A stretch of DNA of 64,000 bases, taken from the NCBI RefSeq assembly GCF_001748285.1, contig NZ_BDGT01000031.1, forward strand, positions 1 through 64,000. The letters run 5' to 3'. A model generated the notes under the pieces. The model had not been told where the DNA came from. It searched no databases and saw only the letters and a program-made list of their open reading frames with translations. The position numbers and the translations under genes are program-made. How positions within the stretch are numbered: position 1 is the stretch's first letter; each line of letters starts with the position of its first letter. Below are positions 61,858 to 64,000 of the stretch, piece by piece. Source of the stretch: Thermogemmatispora onikobensis. Its GTDB lineage: Bacteria > Chloroflexota > Ktedonobacteria > Ktedonobacterales > Ktedonobacteraceae.

Positions 61858-63170
61858 ATCTGGTTGCGGAACTTGAGGCGCGTCAGCGCGAGGGGCGTCC
61901 GATCCGTGTGGGGCTGGTGGGGGTTGGTCAGATGGGGGCGGGTCTGATTGCTCAGGTGAGTCAGATGCAGGGCATGGAGGTAGTGGCGGCTGCCGATATT
62001 GAGACGGAGCGAGCTGTGGCGGCCTTCCGCGCCTGTGGCTATAGTGAGGAGGAGGTGCTGCTCTTGCCGCCTGGGGCCAGCAGCCACGAGGCCGATGCGG
62101 CGGTGCGAGCTGGCAAGCGGGTGGTGACGGCGCGGGCGACCTTGGTCCCTGATATCGCTTCGCTGGATGCTGTGGTGGAAGCTACGGGCGTGCCTGCTGT
62201 GGGGGCGCTCGTCGCCTATCGGACGATTCTGGCGCGTCGTCATATCATCATGCTCAATGTGGAGACCGATGCTACAATCGGCTATTTGCTGAAGCGTATG
62301 GCCGATGCGGCAGGCGTGGTTTATACGACCTCGGCAGGCGATGAGCCGGGGGCGATTTTGGAGTTGTATGATTTTGCTCGCTCGCTCGGCTTTGAGATTG
62401 TGGCGGCTGGCAAGGGGAAAAATAACCCGCTGGACCGCGGTGCGACGCCGGAGCAGTTGGCCGAGCAGGCGCGGAGCCGGCATATGAGTCCCCATATGCT
62501 GACATCGTTTGTCGATGGGACGAAGACGATGGTGGAGATGACGGCAGTGGCCAATGCGACGGGGTTGGTGCCGGATGTCAGTGGAATGCATGGGCCGCAG
62601 GCGACGCCAGAGACGCTGGCGCAGATTTTTTGTCCGCGTGAGGATGGGGGCATTCTGGGACGACGGGGTGTGGTTGATTATGCGCTGGGAAGCGTGGCGC
62701 CGGGGGTCTTTCTGGTGATTACGACTCAGCAGCCGAAGGTGATTGAGGATTTGCGCTATTTGCGCCTGGGCGAGGGACCATACTGGGCGCTCTATCGTCC
62801 GTATCATCTGGCCAATCTGGAGACGCCGCGTTCGATTGCCCAGGCGGTTCTGTATCAGCAGGCGACGCTGGCGCCAGCGGGGCCACCGGTGGCGGAGACG
62901 ACGGCGGTGGCGAAGCGCGATTTGCAGGAGGGGGAGGTGTTGGAGGGGTTGGGGGGAACGTCTCTCTATGGCAATATTGAGCGGGTCGAGGTGGCGCGGG
63001 CGCAGCGAATGCTGCCGTTGGGGTTGACGGCGCGGGCGCGGGTGCGCCGTCCAGTGGCTCGCGGTCAGACGCTGACCTACGATGATGTGGAGCTGGATGC
63101 CCATTCCTTTATAGTGCAGGCACGGCGTATGCAGGATGCACTGATTTACGATGGGGAGCCACCGCTGTAG
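61854..63170 (+). CDS. NAD(P)-binding oxidoreductase with SAF domain
   Basis: The 438-aa product has an N-terminal Rossmann fold (PIRVGLVGVGQMGAGLIAQV) of homoserine-dehydrogenase-like type. A middle domain follows (LNVETDATIGYLLKRMADAAG, TSAGDEPGAILELYDFARSLG). The C-terminal SAF domain contains AVAKRDLQEGEVLEG and RRPVARGQTLTYDDV. Such proteins are common in sugar-alcohol and branched tetrose gene clusters, where they probably oxidise a polyol phosphate or sugar acid. GGAGGATT lies upstream and the start overlaps srlB by 4 nt, so it is the last gene of the operon. Confidence 0.85.
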   Translation: MNLVAELEARQREGRPIRVGLVGVGQMGAGLIAQVSQMQGMEVVAAADIETERAVAAFRACGYSEEEVLLLPPGASSHEADAAVRAGKRVVTARATLVPDIASLDAVVEATGVPAVGALVAYRTILARRHIIMLNVETDATIGYLLKRMADAAGVVYTTSAGDEPGAILELYDFARSLGFEIVAAGKGKNNPLDRGATPEQLAEQARSRHMSPHMLTSFVDGTKTMVEMTAVANATGLVPDVSGMHGPQATPETLAQIFCPREDGGILGRRGVVDYALGSVAPGVFLVITTQQPKVIEDLRYLRLGEGPYWALYRPYHLANLETPRSIAQAVLYQQATLAPAGPPVAETTAVAKRDLQEGEVLEGLGGTSLYGNIERVEVARAQRMLPLGLTARARVRRPVARGQTLTYDDVELDAHSFIVQARRMQDALIYDGEPPL

Positions 63171-63405
63171 CTGAGACGATAGGCCCGGTGTCAAGGCAAG
63201 GGGGATTACGGTGGATGCACCTCTGATGCTGTTTGCCGTTGATGGCTGGACTGACTGGGCGGGGGCAGATGAGAGCGGATAGCCTGGCTCTCTGCTGCTC
63301 CCGCCTTCATTGTGACTGACTGGCTGAACTGACTGGGAGAGGGTCGAGGGTGGGCGTGAAAAGGCCCTTTTGAGGGGCTGATTCGAAACTCTCCGGGCTC
63401 TCCCC

Positions 63406-63436
63406 GGAAATGCGGTCAGAATCTGACCGCATTTCC
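63406..63436. terminator. Perfect 15-1-15 inverted repeat after the srl operon
   Basis: GGAAATGCGGTCAGA, A, TCTGACCGCATTTCC. Very stable and without a T-run. It could be a bidirectional terminator or a mobile palindromic element. Confidence 0.55.
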
Positions 63437-63488
63437 CTGGGAGCATGCATCTTTTGCTGCTTTTATTATTGAAAGTATGTTGATGCTC

Positions 63489-63533
63489 TCTCGAAACTCG
63501 CCCCTTGCGGCTTGCAAAAAACGAGTTTCGAGA
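63489..63533. repeat. 12-bp inverted repeat near the CRISPR leader
   Basis: TCTCGAAACTCG (63489-63500) and CGAGTTTCGAGA (63522-63533) flank 21 nt that include TTGCGGCTTGC. A third partial copy, TCGAAACTC, is at 63383-63391. Confidence 0.55.
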
Positions 63534-63661
63534 AAGGTCGTGATACGATAGATTTTGGCAGGTGGGAGGAGAAGAAAATGAGGCTCTCAGAAGCCAAAAA
63601 CGGGGCCTCGATCGTTATAGAATAGGTGAGAAGTATCCCTGATGCTCCTCCGCTGCCTGCG
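63534..63661 (+). other. Probable CRISPR leader
   Basis: It is locally richer in A and T than the surrounding DNA and directly precedes the first repeat. The repeat ends in CTGAAAG, the common 3' handle, which puts the leader on the left. Contains AGAAGAAAATGAGG and no plausible gene. Confidence 0.45.
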
Positions 63662-64000
63662 GTTGCAGGGGAGTCGATCCGCACGAGGATACTGAAAGCT
63701 TTGAACTGTCTGCTTTCTTTTGAATACAAGCACGGGTTGCAGGGGAGTCGATCCGCACGAGGATACTGAAAGTCGCGCTATTTTATATCGCTTTGTGCAT
63801 TATTTGCTGGTTGCAGGGGAGTCGATCCGCACGAGGATACTGAAAGATGGCTACAGCGGCGAGAGCCGGCCAGGCTGGCTCGGTTGCAGGGGAGTCGATC
63901 CGCACGAGGATACTGAAAGTGCGAGATCTCCCGGCACAGTACCAGCCGGAGGGCGTTGCAGGGGAGTCGATCCGCACGAGGATACTGAAAGGCTGCAACA
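63662..64000 (+). CRISPR. CRISPR array, first five repeats, running off the right edge
   Basis: Five identical 37-bp repeats start GTTGCAGGGGAGTCGATC and end GGATACTGAAAG. They lie at 63662-63698, 63736-63772, 63810-63846, 63883-63919 and 63955-63991. Spacers are 37, 37, 36 and 35 bp, and a fifth begins at 63992. The repeat form with a GAAAG end is common in type I and type III systems. No cas gene is in the window. Minus-strand frames reading FSILVRIDSPAT are translations of the repeats, not genes. Confidence 0.98.

Noticed and set aside
61719-63446. 575-codon minus-strand frame
   Set aside because: Antisense to the SAF-domain oxidoreductase; Arg/His/Gln-rich product typical of reverse strands in GC-rich genes.
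63466-63998. Short minus-strand frames with repeated FSILVRIDSPAT
   Set aside because: They are translations of CRISPR repeats and the leader.

Overview
The window is a GC-rich chromosomal stretch from what is most likely a thermophilic Ktedonobacteria-type Chloroflexota such as Thermogemmatispora. This is an inference from the gene style: frequent GTG/TTG starts, strong AGGAGG ribosome sites, heterodimeric lycopene cyclase, XRE/TPR regulators and sugar-alcohol PTS genes beside a Liv-type ABC system. No rRNA or tRNA gene was seen to confirm it. The window is mostly ordered metabolic operons with a few accessory islands.

Layout, left half. 1-3103: two uncharacterised genes, the second cut by the edge. 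3.6-5.9 kb: cutA, a gene remnant, a 37-aa membrane peptide and an adenine-specific DNA methylase. 6.1-12.0 kb: a mannan-type locus (Tat-exported GH5 mannanase, LacI regulator, 1030-aa clan GH-A hydrolase). 12.1-16.2 kb: an MFS symporter behind a long leader, a split lycopene cyclase and a COG4705 membrane protein. 16.6-22.2 kb: a beta-propeller lipoprotein, a two-component system and a GT39 glycosyltransferase. 22.4-24.8 kb: an XRE/TPR regulator with a broken duplicate of its own 5' end, and two unknown genes. 24.8-29.6 kb: bioF-bioA-bioD-bioB. 29.7-33.1 kb: two full-length Rpn/PD-(D/E)XK proteins, each followed by a hairpin and a stand-alone copy of its repeat-rich tail.

Layout, right half. 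33.5-35.5 kb: an XRE repressor with three palindromic operators and small unknown genes. 35.7-46.0 kb: an apparent polyhydroxybutyrate / 3-hydroxybutyrate scavenging regulon. It comprises a secreted PHB depolymerase, a complete Liv-type ABC importer, 3-hydroxybutyrate dehydrogenase, a TetR regulator and an acyl-CoA ligase. An identical 23-bp operator sits at both divergent promoters of the depolymerase and importer, and a relative lies at the ligase promoter. 46.0-47.7 kb: a decayed and an intact methyltransferase. 47.8-63.2 kb: a SorC-controlled sugar-alcohol region with HPr, a 2-oxo-acid dehydrogenase (E1a, E1b, E2), galactitol-type PTS IIA/IIB/IIC, an IspD-like cytidylyltransferase, a zinc-ribbon protein, GutM, a glucitol-type PTS with a split SrlE, and an NAD(P)-binding/SAF oxidoreductase. 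Three promoters in that region carry TGCACAA-type half-sites exactly 18 bp apart. 63.4-64.0 kb: inverted repeats, a probable leader and the first five repeats of a CRISPR array that runs off the right edge.

The strongest candidates for an undescribed system are the PHB/3-hydroxybutyrate uptake regulon and the composite SorC/PTS/2-oxo-acid dehydrogenase region. The Rpn tail-duplication island is the most unusual at sequence level.
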